A stretch of 64,000 nt of DNA from Pedobacter cryotolerans. GTDB taxonomy: Bacteria; Bacteroidota; Bacteroidia; Sphingobacteriales; Sphingobacteriaceae. A model generated the notes under the pieces. It searched no databases and was not told the DNA's origin. It saw only the letters and a program-made list of their open reading frames with translations. The stretch spans positions 1 through 64,000 of the forward strand of contig NZ_SWBO01000003.1 of NCBI RefSeq assembly GCF_005116475.1, read 5' to 3'. The first letter of the stretch is position 1; each line of letters starts with the position of its first letter. Both the position numbers and the translations under genes were made by a program. Positions 9,801 to 18,308 of this stretch are shown one piece after another.

Positions 9801-10155
9801 TAGAAACCTTCAAAACCGTAACCAAAGCGTTAATTTAATTGATAGGTGGCAAAGACCAGGTGATATTGGAAACATACCAAGATTATTGATTAATAGAAGA
9901 ATTGTAGCCAATTCCTCACGGTATTTATATGATGTTAGTTACTTTAAATTAGCAAATGTTTCTTTAGGTTACCGACTTCCAAAAGAATTATCAAGGAAAC
10001 TTCATTTAGCTAGTGCATCAGTTTTTGCAAATGCCACTAATTTATTCTATGTGTATAATGATGCAGGTGTAAATGGCAGAAATGGAATAGCCGAACGCAG
10101 ATTTGTTTATCCAGAAACTTCAGCTTTTACCTTTGGTGTAAAAGTTGGTTTATAA
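6874..10155 (+). CDS. SusC/RagA-type TonB-dependent receptor with STN signalling domain
   Basis: 1093 residues. Signal peptide about 1-28. An N-terminal secretin/TonB short domain (STN, about 38-112, TLFKDIETQTGYKFNYDSNE) is the part that relays ligand binding to FecR. A carboxypeptidase-like domain follows (about 118-203), then a plug domain (NEVVVTGSY, PLFVIDGIPAYE, SISILKDATASALYGANAAN) and a 22-stranded-barrel region to the C-terminus. It forms the outer-membrane channel of a SusCD pair that imports a large nutrient. The substrate cannot be read from sequence; no glycan-degrading enzymes follow, so a polysaccharide is not implied. Confidence 0.95.
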   Translation: MKKNYKNYVLPIFVIVILCGISVSVLAQNVKPQSTIVNINTKAKPLLTLFKDIETQTGYKFNYDSNEINVNQQVTLSSKNSLKLTLDALSTMLNLDFGFSGSNISVRKAEKRNAPSVKLISGLVLNKGLPLPGVNIFKKGTKQGAVTNGDGQFTLRLSGENLENTVLEFIYIGMKSKEVRLGNQTYLSVDLEDDVFGMNEVVVTGSYTKEKRREDVVGSIAQISGEKLQTDRPIESFDKMLEGLVAGVQVETTTELNTPVRINIRGQGSLPSFGASRGTSTQPLFVIDGIPAYEQQRGNEASIFNNESYLNPLSNINPDDIKSISILKDATASALYGANAANGVVIITTKNGIAGKTSVNFSYDTGVASFINEYKWLSGPQYHSLLREAYVNDGRSVTEATQLAGSNSINTDWFDLTQRNATYHNAGLDVSGGSDKTTFRFSTGYRNQQSSSLGNDLEKIYLRLSVDHQVANKFKVGFNLSPTFTQSNNLSNYGGILLPPNISPYNADGSFADILGVPNPLAVLDQNENKNKGLQLQATINGSYQITKEIAISTTIGGNSYQNKQTQFQSGLNATGRNSNGILRVYDRNYFGYTGFIQGTYDKVFNDKHTVNFLIGTQLENQETELLRGFATGFTFDRLRVLNMGAFQSSGSSTNANATVSYYSQLGYDLDKKYYANINGRVDKSSIFGGDKQVALNGSLGLAWVISNEEFLKNNKVLSFLKLRATYGSTGNSRIGNYAARGLYDFGTSSGNVYNGNVASYPDNVGAPNPDLGWEKNYKLNFGLDFTLLNKVQFTAEYFNNIIVDLISSVNVPLETGYTTISANTGKMRNQGFELSINSSVIERKNFSWNTAFNLGTSKGKLLSFNNDYAALYSSADDAAGLRVGNSSTAVYGYRWAGVDQQTGEERFFDANGNVKTAQEIQALPISATSVLGDRLPDFQGGFINNFNLYDFNFSFNILYSYGADKLINYADESDGRNLQNRNQSVNLIDRWQRPGDIGNIPRLLINRRIVANSSRYLYDVSYFKLANVSLGYRLPKELSRKLHLASASVFANATNLFYVYNDAGVNGRNGIAERRFVYPETSAFTFGVKVGL

Positions 10156-10163
10156 AATTAAAT

Positions 10164-11597
10164 ATGAAAAAATATTATATACTACTAGCAGTTTTCGCAA
10201 TTAGTCTTTCATCGTGCGAAAAATTATTAGAAAAAGAACCTACAGATAAAATATCTCTAGAAGATCTGTTTAGAGATGTGGATGGCTCTAAAACTGCCTT
10301 AGCAGGTGCTTATAAAGCACTACTAAACGATTATCATTATGACAAAAATACAATGGTTTATCCAGATATTTTGGGCGGCAACATTAAATTCAGTAAAAAT
10401 ACAAATTTGCGTTTAGATGACGTATATAACGTTATACAGACTGCTCAATCATCAAGCATGAATGATACTTATGCTTATTTATTTAGCGAATTAAACAATG
10501 TTAATAATGTAATTAAATATACGCCAACAGCAGTAGGTTCGTCAACTGATAAAGCTAAAATTGTTGCCGAAGCAAAGTGTATTAGAGCTTTAATACATTT
10601 CGATTTAGTGCGTATCTTTGCCAGACCATTCAATTTTACTAACGATGGATCGCATTTAGGAATTCCACTTGTATTGCAGCCTCAACTTTTTGCAGACCCA
10701 CTTCCAACCAGAGCTACTGTTGCCGAAAATTACAAAGCAATTGTAGACGATTTAACTTCTGCTCTGGCTGTGTTAGATAATACAAATGTTGGGGTACTGT
10801 TAAATGGATTCAAACAAAACTATTTTACAAGAGCTTCGGCTCAAGCTTTATTGTCCAAAGTTTATTTAAACCAAAATAAATGGGATAATGCTTTTAATCT
10901 TGCAGATGAGGTAATCAAAACAAACCAATACACCTTGTTAACTAATGCAAATTATGTTTCTAGTTGGACAGGTAGAACGCCTTCCTCAGAGTCGATTTTT
11001 GAAATAGCTGTCGATTTTGTTTCAACTGGAAACAGTTTAGGCTCATATTATGATGCAACAAATAACAGTACTTACAGAATGTTTGCAGCATCAAATGATA
11101 TTTTAAATCTGTATAGCACAACAGATGTTCGTAGAAGTTCATCAATGTTTACAAGTGTTTCAATAAGTAGCTTGCCATACTTTTTTACAAAAAAGTATGC
11201 TGCCGGTAATGCACTAGCTACCCCGATTAAAGTGTTAAGATTATCAGAGCTTCATTTAATTAGAGCAGAAGCAGCTGCAGAAAAAAGTACGCCAGACCTT
11301 GTCTTGGCAAATGCAGATTTAAATCTAATTAGAAGACGCGGCGATGCAAGTGCCTCGACTTTAAATCTAACTGTTAAATCAGATTTACTGGATGCAATCT
11401 TGTTGGAGAGAAGAAAAGAATTGGCGTTTGAAGGCAACTTGTTATTCGATTTATTGAGAAAGAAAAAGGATGTGACAAGAGTAGATGCAACACCTATAAT
11501 TAAAAATCTAACAACCAATGATAATCGTTTAATTATGCCTTTTCCTGAAAACACAGTAAATGCCAATCGTAATATGATTCAAAACCCAGGTTATTAA
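10164..11597 (+). CDS. SusD/RagB-family surface lipoprotein
   Basis: 477 residues. A lipoprotein signal peptide ends in LSSC (Cys18). The region KEPTDKISLEDLFRDVDGSK is typical of SusD starts, and the TPR-like helices and C-terminal segment (LRLSELHLIRAEAAAE, LLERRKELAFEGNLLFDLLR) are clear family signatures. It caps the SusC channel and delivers substrate. It starts 8 bases after the SusC stop in the same operon. Confidence 0.95.
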   Translation: MKKYYILLAVFAISLSSCEKLLEKEPTDKISLEDLFRDVDGSKTALAGAYKALLNDYHYDKNTMVYPDILGGNIKFSKNTNLRLDDVYNVIQTAQSSSMNDTYAYLFSELNNVNNVIKYTPTAVGSSTDKAKIVAEAKCIRALIHFDLVRIFARPFNFTNDGSHLGIPLVLQPQLFADPLPTRATVAENYKAIVDDLTSALAVLDNTNVGVLLNGFKQNYFTRASAQALLSKVYLNQNKWDNAFNLADEVIKTNQYTLLTNANYVSSWTGRTPSSESIFEIAVDFVSTGNSLGSYYDATNNSTYRMFAASNDILNLYSTTDVRRSSSMFTSVSISSLPYFFTKKYAAGNALATPIKVLRLSELHLIRAEAAAEKSTPDLVLANADLNLIRRRGDASASTLNLTVKSDLLDAILLERRKELAFEGNLLFDLLRKKKDVTRVDATPIIKNLTTNDNRLIMPFPENTVNANRNMIQNPGY

Positions 11598-11607
11598 AAT
11601 CAACACA

Positions 11608-12222
11608 ATGAAAAATTTATTCGCCATACTAATTGCTTTGTTCTTATTTGCTGGTTGTAAAAAAGACGAGCCAGCTGCAAAAGCAGATTTATATCCAGAC
11701 CAACCTGTTTCAACTCCATCAACAACAGCAATAGCCACATTTCATCAACCAACATCATTTTATCAAATGTTTGTTTACCGTTTTGATCCTATAGAAAATA
11801 AATGGGGAACAAGAATTGGTAGCCATTTTTCAACTATTCCCGCTTCAGACCCAACAGCAATAGGTTTTACTAACCCTTATGTAGCAGACAGTGGAGTGCC
11901 ATTGTTTGATATGGTAAGGCTTTATTCAGCAGAAACTGGAACCACAAATATTAGAAATGTAAAAATAAATGCCGAGAAAGTATTACAGTTTTTCCCAGAC
12001 TTTGTTGGTGCAAAAACCGGGATAGTGAAAGTGGTTGAACAAGACATCACTTTAACAAGATCAAATGCAACTACCTTTAAAATAGGCATCAGCGGTTCGG
12101 GTACTTATGATGAAAACACCAAAATAATTGATTTAACAGTTAAGTTTAACGAAACCTCAATTGGTAAAACATCGCAAACATTTAAATATAAATTTAGCCC
12201 AGTTGCCTTAACACTAAATTAA
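11608..12222 (+). CDS. Hypothetical lipoprotein of the SusCD operon
   Basis: 204 residues with a lipoprotein signal (LFLFAGC, Cys17). The mature part looks beta-rich, with no motif I recognise; it mentions no catalytic signature. It is 10 bases after SusD and 5 bases before the di-haem peroxidase gene, so it belongs to the same transcript. By position it may be a surface-exposed accessory binding lipoprotein, but that is inference from context only. Confidence 0.75.
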   Translation: MKNLFAILIALFLFAGCKKDEPAAKADLYPDQPVSTPSTTAIATFHQPTSFYQMFVYRFDPIENKWGTRIGSHFSTIPASDPTAIGFTNPYVADSGVPLFDMVRLYSAETGTTNIRNVKINAEKVLQFFPDFVGAKTGIVKVVEQDITLTRSNATTFKIGISGSGTYDENTKIIDLTVKFNETSIGKTSQTFKYKFSPVALTLN

Positions 12223-12227
12223 CAGAA

Positions 12228-13358
12228 ATGAAAAAAATAGTATTGATATTTTGGGCGCTGGTAATATTTGTTTTTACTACTGCTTTTTTTGAAGATAAAG
12301 TTTATACGGTTGAAGAGCTTAGGGCAATTTACAGCGGCGATGCTGCCAAATGGCCTAAGCCAGATTTAGATCAAGAAGCTAAAAAAGGATTTAAGGATAT
12401 TGGATATTTGGGTCGCCCAACTTATCCAAAAGAAAATCCATTTTCGGCAGAGAAAGAAAAGTTAGGTAAAATTCTGTTCTTCGATCCAAGGTTGTCTTCT
12501 TCTAAACAAATTGCTTGTGCATCTTGTCACGACCCTGAGTTAGGTTGGGGCGATGGCAAACGCGTTGCTTACGGACATGATCGTCAAAATGGCAAACGTA
12601 ACGCAATGACCATCATCAACACTGCCTTTTATGATAAATTATTTTGGGATGGAAGAGCGAATAGCTTAGAACATCAGTCTGGTTTTCCGGTGGTAGATCA
12701 TGTAGAAATGAATATGGATATCACTGAAATGGTGGAAAATATCAATCAAATTGAAGGTTATAAACCGCTATTTAAATCAGCTTATGGTTCTGAAGAAATC
12801 AATTTAGATAAAATTCAAAAAGCGATTGCAACCTTTGAAAGAGGCATTGTGAGCACCAGCAGCAGATTCGATTCATTTGTTAGAGGCAATGCTAAAATGT
12901 TAAAAGACGATGAAGTTGTAGGTTTGCATTTGTTTAGAACAAAAGCGAGGTGCATTAATTGCCATAACACACCTTTGTTTAGCGATAATAAATTTCATAA
13001 CGATGGGCAGGCTTTATTGGGGTCTCGTTTCGAAGATTTAGGTTTATATAATGTAACCAAAGATTTAAAAGATGTAGGTAAAATGCGTACTCCATCGCTC
13101 AGGGAGACTAATATCACTGGCCCTTGGATGCATCATGGTAATTTTCCATCCTTAAAAGATGTGGTAGAATTTTACGATTTAGGGAATCCAATTGCGCAAC
13201 AAAGGTCTTTAAAAGTTGCCGATTCGTTAAAAGCACCTAAATCAGCAATGCTGAGAAAATTAAACCTTACTTTAAAGGAGCGTGAACAAGTAGAGGCATT
13301 TTTAAAATCGATAAGTACCAGCGTTAATAAAATTAATCCGCCAGTATTACCAAAATAA
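12228..13358 (+). CDS. Di-haem cytochrome c peroxidase (MauG/CcpA family)
   Basis: 376 residues with an N-terminal export signal (about 1-20). Two c-type haem sites are visible: CASCH at 97-101 and CINCH at 242-246. The segment GKILFFDPRLSSSKQIACASC and the later RTPSLRETNITGPWMHHG are family signatures. Such proteins reduce H2O2 or oxidise substrates in the periplasm through two haems. It is the last gene of the SusCD operon and is closed by a strong terminator. This links the imported ligand to a periplasmic redox reaction; metal or metallophore uptake is possible but unproven. Confidence 0.9.
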   Translation: MKKIVLIFWALVIFVFTTAFFEDKVYTVEELRAIYSGDAAKWPKPDLDQEAKKGFKDIGYLGRPTYPKENPFSAEKEKLGKILFFDPRLSSSKQIACASCHDPELGWGDGKRVAYGHDRQNGKRNAMTIINTAFYDKLFWDGRANSLEHQSGFPVVDHVEMNMDITEMVENINQIEGYKPLFKSAYGSEEINLDKIQKAIATFERGIVSTSSRFDSFVRGNAKMLKDDEVVGLHLFRTKARCINCHNTPLFSDNKFHNDGQALLGSRFEDLGLYNVTKDLKDVGKMRTPSLRETNITGPWMHHGNFPSLKDVVEFYDLGNPIAQQRSLKVADSLKAPKSAMLRKLNLTLKEREQVEAFLKSISTSVNKINPPVLPK

Positions 13359-13363
13359 TATTT

Positions 13364-13400
13364 AACATCCTCAGTTTTAAGCTGAGGATGTTCTTTTCTT
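13364..13400 (+). terminator. Intrinsic terminator of the SusCD/peroxidase operon
   Basis: AACATCCTCAG at 13364-13374 pairs perfectly with CTGAGGATGTT at 13382-13392, followed by CTTTTCTT. It begins 5 bases after the peroxidase stop codon. Confidence 0.85.
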
Positions 13401-13460
13401 AAAATCAATCTAAATTATTTGTTAATTAACCTTTTATAAATATTTAGTTTAAATTTGATT

Positions 13461-13853
13461 GTGAAGTCTAAAAGCGCATATCTTTTAATTGCATTTTACC
13501 TGTTGGCTACAACAGAGTTAAATCAGTTGCTTAAACTTCCAATTCTAGTTGGTCATTTTTTAGAGCATAGGGCAGAAACCGAAAAACTAACAATTTATCA
13601 ATTTTTATACATTCATTATGCACAAGGTGATGTAAAATATGCCGATTATGAAGAAGACATGAAATTGCCTTTTAAAGAAAGCAGTAATTTTCTGGCTCAA
13701 ACTAATTTGATTACTCCGCCCCAAATTTTTAGGGTAGCATTAAGTAAAAATTTATCAAAGGTTTTTCAAAAAAAGTTTTTTTACACCAATGATAGTTTAA
13801 TCACTTCTAATTTTCTTTCTAACATTTGGCAACCGCCAAAATCTGCTTGTTAA
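13461..13853 (+). CDS. Conserved small protein upstream of CusA-type pump
   Basis: 130 residues. The start is hydrophobic (AYLLIAFYLLATTELNQLLK), then HFLEHR and FLYIHYAQGDVKYADYEEDM. I remember proteins of this pattern as a conserved hypothetical placed directly before CusA/CzcA pumps in Bacteroidota, but no function is known to me. The GTG at 13461 is chosen (MKSKSAYLL) over a TTG two codons earlier. It lies 65 bases before the pump gene. The His/Asp/Glu-rich middle could bind metal; that is conjecture. Confidence 0.65.
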   Translation: MKSKSAYLLIAFYLLATTELNQLLKLPILVGHFLEHRAETEKLTIYQFLYIHYAQGDVKYADYEEDMKLPFKESSNFLAQTNLITPPQIFRVALSKNLSKVFQKKFFYTNDSLITSNFLSNIWQPPKSAC

Positions 13854-13918
13854 GTTTTTAATTTACTGACAGTTCTTTCTCGAATTGTATTTATTTCATC
13901 AATTTAATTAGCAAAATT

Positions 13919-16900
13919 ATGCTTAACCATATTATTGGGTTTGCCATTAAAAACAAACTCATTATTGGTTTATTTGTACTTGCACTTGTAGCTTATGGGA
14001 GTTATCAACTTACCAAATTACCTATAGATGCTGTACCAGATATAACCGATAACCAAGTACAAGTAATTACCATAGCGCCATCTTTCGGTGCAACAGATAT
14101 CGAAAGATTGGTAACTTTTCCAATCGAACAAGCCAATACTAATATTTCGGGTATTAAAGAAATTAGAAGTTTTTCTCGTTTCGGGCTCTCCTTAGTAACC
14201 ATCGTTTTTGATGATGATACCGATGTTTATTGGGCCAGACAACAAGTTGCAGAACGACTACAAAAAGTACAAACAGAAATCCCTAAAGGAATTGGTGTGC
14301 CTGAACTTGGGCCAATTACGACAGGTTTAGGAGAGATTTACCAATATGTGGTAAGGCCAAAAGCCGGTTACGAAAACAAGTATGATGAAACGGAACTGAG
14401 AACCATACAAGATTGGATTGTACGCAGGCAATTACTTGGTGTTAAAGGAGTTGCTGAAATTAGCAGTTTTGGAGGTAAACTAAAACAGTATGCTATTGAG
14501 CTAGATCCAAATAAACTGCTTTCCTTCAATTTAAATATCAACGATGTTTTTAAAGCGCTCGAAAATAACAACCAAAATACTGGTGGAGCTTACATTGAGA
14601 AAGGTGCAACTGTACTTTACATTAGAAGTGAAGGTTTAGTAGGTGATATTGCTGACATTGAAAATATAGCCATTAAAAGTTTAGATGGTGGTTCGCCACT
14701 TTACATTAGAGATGTTGCCGAAGTTAAAATTGGCGCCGCAACACGTTATGGAGCCATGTGTTTTAACGATGAAGGCGAAGTTGCTGGTGCAATTGTAATG
14801 ATGTTAAAAGGTGCAAACAGTAGTCAGGTAATTACAGATGTTAAAGACCGAATTGCACAAATACAAAAAACTTTACCCGAAGGTGTAGTCATCGAACCAT
14901 TTTTAGATCGAAGTAAAATGGTAAATAATGCCATTGGAACTGTAGAGAAAAACTTGATGGAAGGTGCATTGATCGTGGTTTTCGTGTTAGTCGTTTTCTT
15001 AGGCAATTTTAGAGCAGGTTTGTTGGTGGCTTCTGTTATTCCATTGGCGATGCTTTTTGCAGTAATCATGATGAATTTATTTGGCGTAAGTGGAAACCTA
15101 ATGAGTTTAGGCGCCTTAGATTTTGGTTTAATTGTAGATGGAGCGGTAATTATTGTAGAAGCGGTAATGCATTTTATGCACCAGAGCACTAAAAAAGAAT
15201 TGCAGCATGATTTACACACCCGTAAAAATGTAACCAAGCTTACTCAAAACCAAATGGATGAGGTGGTAAATAAATCTGCTGGTAAAATGATGAATAGTGC
15301 AGTTTTTGGACAGATAATTATTTTGGTAGTGTACTTGCCAATTTTTACTTTAGAAGGTATCGAAGGTAAAATGTTTAAGCCAATGGCACAAACCGTTGCT
15401 TTTGCTTTGCTGGGTGCATTTATTTTATCATTAACTTACATCCCGATGATGAGTGCCTTGTTTTTAAGCAAGAAAACGAAACATCAACCTAATATCTCAG
15501 ATCGGATGATGGCTAGATTAGAAAATTACTATCACCGTTCATTAAGCAAAATATTGGGTTTCCCGAAAATGGTAATTGCAGGTACAGTTTCACTTTTTGT
15601 AATTGCAATGGTGGTTTTGAGCATGATGGGTGGAGAGTTTATCCCCACTTTAGAAGAAGGAGATTTTGCTGTAGAAACCCGAGTTTTAACGGGAAGCAGT
15701 TTAACCACAACCATAGAAAGCACGCAGAAAACAGCCAAAGTGCTTTTAGATAAATTCCCGGAAGTAGAAAAAATTGTAACCAAAATTGGTAGTGGCGAAG
15801 TGCCTACAGACCCCATGCCAATGGAAGCAAGCGATATGATGGTAATTTTAAAGGATAAATCTGAATGGACTTCAGCAAAAACCTTTAATGAACTTTCTGA
15901 AAAGATGACCATCGCTTTGCAAGATGTACCTGGTGTAACAACTGGTTTTCAATATCCGGTGCAAATGCGTTTTAATGAGCTTATGACTGGTGCCCGACAA
16001 GATGTTGTACTTAAAATTTTTGGTGAAGATTTAGATACTTTGGCGCATTATGCCAATAAATTAGGTCAGGTAATTAATAGTGTTAAGGGCCCCAAAGATT
16101 TATATGTTGAGCAGGTTGCTGGTTTACCACAAATTACCATCAACTATAACAGAAATACTTTGGCACAATATAATGTAGATATTGCAACAGTAAACAACAT
16201 CATCAACATGTCTTTGGCTGGGCAAACCAGTGGGATGGTTTTTGAAGGCGAAAAACGTTTCGATTTAGTAGTGCGCTTAAACGCTGATGCAAAAAAAGAC
16301 GTTGAATCTATTCAGAATTTATTAGTCCCTACGCCTGATGGCAGTCAAATTCCATTGTCTCAATTGGCCGATGTAGAAATTAAGGATGGTCCGAACCAAA
16401 TACAACGTGAAGATGCCAAGCGACGAATAATTGTAGGCTTTAACGTAGGTGGCAGAGATGTACAAAGCATCGTAAATGATTTAAAAGAACAAGTAGATCA
16501 AAAAATTAAATTTCCTTCGGGATATTATGTTACTTATGGTGGTGCCTTCGAGAATTTAAATGCTGCAAAACAACGTTTAATGATTGCCGTTCCGGTTTCT
16601 TTATTCCTGATTTTTTTACTACTGTTTTTTGCATTCAAGTCTGTAAAATACGGCTTGCTCATTTATTCGGCCATTCCCCTATCTGCAATTGGTGGCATTT
16701 TGTTTTTGGCATTACGTGGCATGCCATTTAGCATTAGTGCGGGTATTGGTTTCATCGCCCTATTCGGCGTTGCCGTATTAAACGGAATTGTGTTAGTGGC
16801 AGAATTTAATAGAATAAAAAATGAAGGAGAAACAGATTTGAAAAGGATTGTTTTAGAAGGTACAAGATTGAGATTAAGACCAGTTTTAATGACCGCTTCT

Positions 16901-18307
16901 GTGGCTTCGTTAGGGTTTTTACCAATGGCGTTGAGCAATGGCGCTGGTGCAGAAGTGCAGCGACCTTTAGCAACTGTGGTTATTGGCGGATTATTAGTGG
17001 CTACATTTTTAACCTTGTTTGTACTGCCTATCTTGTACATCATTTTTGAGCGAGGCGTATTTAAAAAACTACAAATCAACAAGGCCATTGTAACTATAAT
17101 TGCTCTTTTTGTGGCAACAACTGTTGGATATAAGGCAAACGCCCAAACACCAATAACTTTGCAAGCCGCCATTGATAGCGCTTTAAAAAACAACTTAGCT
17201 GTTAAAAGCGAAAGGTTAAAAGCCGATTATCAAGCGCAGCTCATAAAATCTGCAACTCATTTGCCATCAACAAATATTTCTGGAGAAATAGGTCAGTTTA
17301 ATAGTATTTATACCGACAATAAAATTGGCATTTCGCAATCATTCAGTTTTCCATCGGTTTATGCTAAACAAAAAAACTTGCTAACTAACGAATGGAAAGC
17401 AGCAGCACTAAATACCTCAATTAAAGAAACAGAGTTGATAAAAGTTGTTGGAGAAACCTTTGTAAACCTTATTTATTTGAAGGAAAAAGAATTACTGTTG
17501 ATGCAAAGCGATACCATTTTTGCTGAGTTTTTACGAAAAGCAGAATTGAGATTGGCCAAAGGCGAAAGTAACATTTTAGAAAAAACAACAGCAGAAGTTC
17601 AGCGAGGTAATATAAAAATGCAACTTAAACAGCTGTTGGTAGAGAAACGGTTGATTGCCACTCAATTTCACTTGCTTTTAAACACAAAAAATGCACATGA
17701 GCCAGTTGCCAATCAATTACCGTTTATTACTCCTTTAAAAACCGACAGCACTTTAATTGCTAATCATCCCCTACTTAAATTTAAAGCACAACAAATTGCC
17801 ATTAGCAAATCATTAACCGCAGTAGAGAAAGCAAAATTACTACCAGATGTTAATTTAGGCGTTTCGAGCGCTACCATTAGAGGTATCGGACCTGATAATG
17901 TATTGTATGATGGCGGTAAAAGATTTAACTCCGGACAAGTAGGTTTAAGTATTCCGATATTTGCAAGCGCACAAAGAGCAAAGGTAAAAGCAGCTAAAAT
18001 TTTAGAGGTTGAAGCATTAAATAATTTCGAAGTAGAAAAACAGCAAATACAAAACCAATATCAATCGTTGGTTAATGCTTATCAAAATCACGAAGAAAAT
18101 TTAGCTTATTTAAAAAAATCAGCTTTGCCAAATGCCAGATTAATTGCTCAAATAGCCGATAAGCAATTTATAAACGGCGACATTAATTATTTAGAATGGG
18201 TAATGTTAACCAATCAATCAATTGCTATTTTAAACAATTTTATTGATGCCAAAAAAGAATTTAATGAAGTGGCTGTCCAATTATTTTACCTCACATCAAG
18301 CAAATAA
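13919..18307 (+). CDS. CusA/CzcA heavy-metal RND pump fused to a TolC-like domain
   Basis: 1462 residues. Residues 1 to about 1045 are a complete heavy-metal-efflux RND protein: first transmembrane helix at 10-28, FPIEQANTNISG, the charged intramembrane segment GALDFGLIVDGAVIIVEA, and two large periplasmic loops. After a second hydrophobic segment ending near residue 1074 (ANAQ, resembling a signal sequence), residues about 1078-1462 have the coiled-coil repeats of an outer-membrane factor (LQAAIDSALKNNLAVKSERL). Both parts are in one uninterrupted frame. Such fusions occur in Bacteroidota. The product should pump Cu, Ag, Co, Zn or Cd; the metal cannot be told. The adaptor gene starts one base after the stop. 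Confidence 0.9.
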   Translation: MLNHIIGFAIKNKLIIGLFVLALVAYGSYQLTKLPIDAVPDITDNQVQVITIAPSFGATDIERLVTFPIEQANTNISGIKEIRSFSRFGLSLVTIVFDDDTDVYWARQQVAERLQKVQTEIPKGIGVPELGPITTGLGEIYQYVVRPKAGYENKYDETELRTIQDWIVRRQLLGVKGVAEISSFGGKLKQYAIELDPNKLLSFNLNINDVFKALENNNQNTGGAYIEKGATVLYIRSEGLVGDIADIENIAIKSLDGGSPLYIRDVAEVKIGAATRYGAMCFNDEGEVAGAIVMMLKGANSSQVITDVKDRIAQIQKTLPEGVVIEPFLDRSKMVNNAIGTVEKNLMEGALIVVFVLVVFLGNFRAGLLVASVIPLAMLFAVIMMNLFGVSGNLMSLGALDFGLIVDGAVIIVEAVMHFMHQSTKKELQHDLHTRKNVTKLTQNQMDEVVNKSAGKMMNSAVFGQIIILVVYLPIFTLEGIEGKMFKPMAQTVAFALLGAFILSLTYIPMMSALFLSKKTKHQPNISDRMMARLENYYHRSLSKILGFPKMVIAGTVSLFVIAMVVLSMMGGEFIPTLEEGDFAVETRVLTGSSLTTTIESTQKTAKVLLDKFPEVEKIVTKIGSGEVPTDPMPMEASDMMVILKDKSEWTSAKTFNELSEKMTIALQDVPGVTTGFQYPVQMRFNELMTGARQDVVLKIFGEDLDTLAHYANKLGQVINSVKGPKDLYVEQVAGLPQITINYNRNTLAQYNVDIATVNNIINMSLAGQTSGMVFEGEKRFDLVVRLNADAKKDVESIQNLLVPTPDGSQIPLSQLADVEIKDGPNQIQREDAKRRIIVGFNVGGRDVQSIVNDLKEQVDQKIKFPSGYYVTYGGAFENLNAAKQRLMIAVPVSLFLIFLLLFFAFKSVKYGLLIYSAIPLSAIGGILFLALRGMPFSISAGIGFIALFGVAVLNGIVLVAEFNRIKNEGETDLKRIVLEGTRLRLRPVLMTASVASLGFLPMALSNGAGAEVQRPLATVVIGGLLVATFLTLFVLPILYIIFERGVFKKLQINKAIVTIIALFVATTVGYKANAQTPITLQAAIDSALKNNLAVKSERLKADYQAQLIKSATHLPSTNISGEIGQFNSIYTDNKIGISQSFSFPSVYAKQKNLLTNEWKAAALNTSIKETELIKVVGETFVNLIYLKEKELLLMQSDTIFAEFLRKAELRLAKGESNILEKTTAEVQRGNIKMQLKQLLVEKRLIATQFHLLLNTKNAHEPVANQLPFITPLKTDSTLIANHPLLKFKAQQIAISKSLTAVEKAKLLPDVNLGVSSATIRGIGPDNVLYDGGKRFNSGQVGLSIPIFASAQRAKVKAAKILEVEALNNFEVEKQQIQNQYQSLVNAYQNHEENLAYLKKSALPNARLIAQIADKQFINGDINYLEWVMLTNQSIAILNNFIDAKKEFNEVAVQLFYLTSSK

Positions 18308-18308
18308 C

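Noticed and set aside
14824..15237. Another long minus-strand frame inside the RND pump gene
   Set aside because: Same reason: antisense to clearly coding transmembrane segments.
16663..17193. A long minus-strand frame inside the RND pump gene
   Set aside because: Antisense shadow of a strongly coding region; composition typical of reverse reading (many Ile, Thr, Asn, Pro).
18243..18308. Earlier start for the CusB-type adaptor
   Set aside because: It would overlap the pump gene by 65 bases and hide the lipoprotein signal that begins at 18309.
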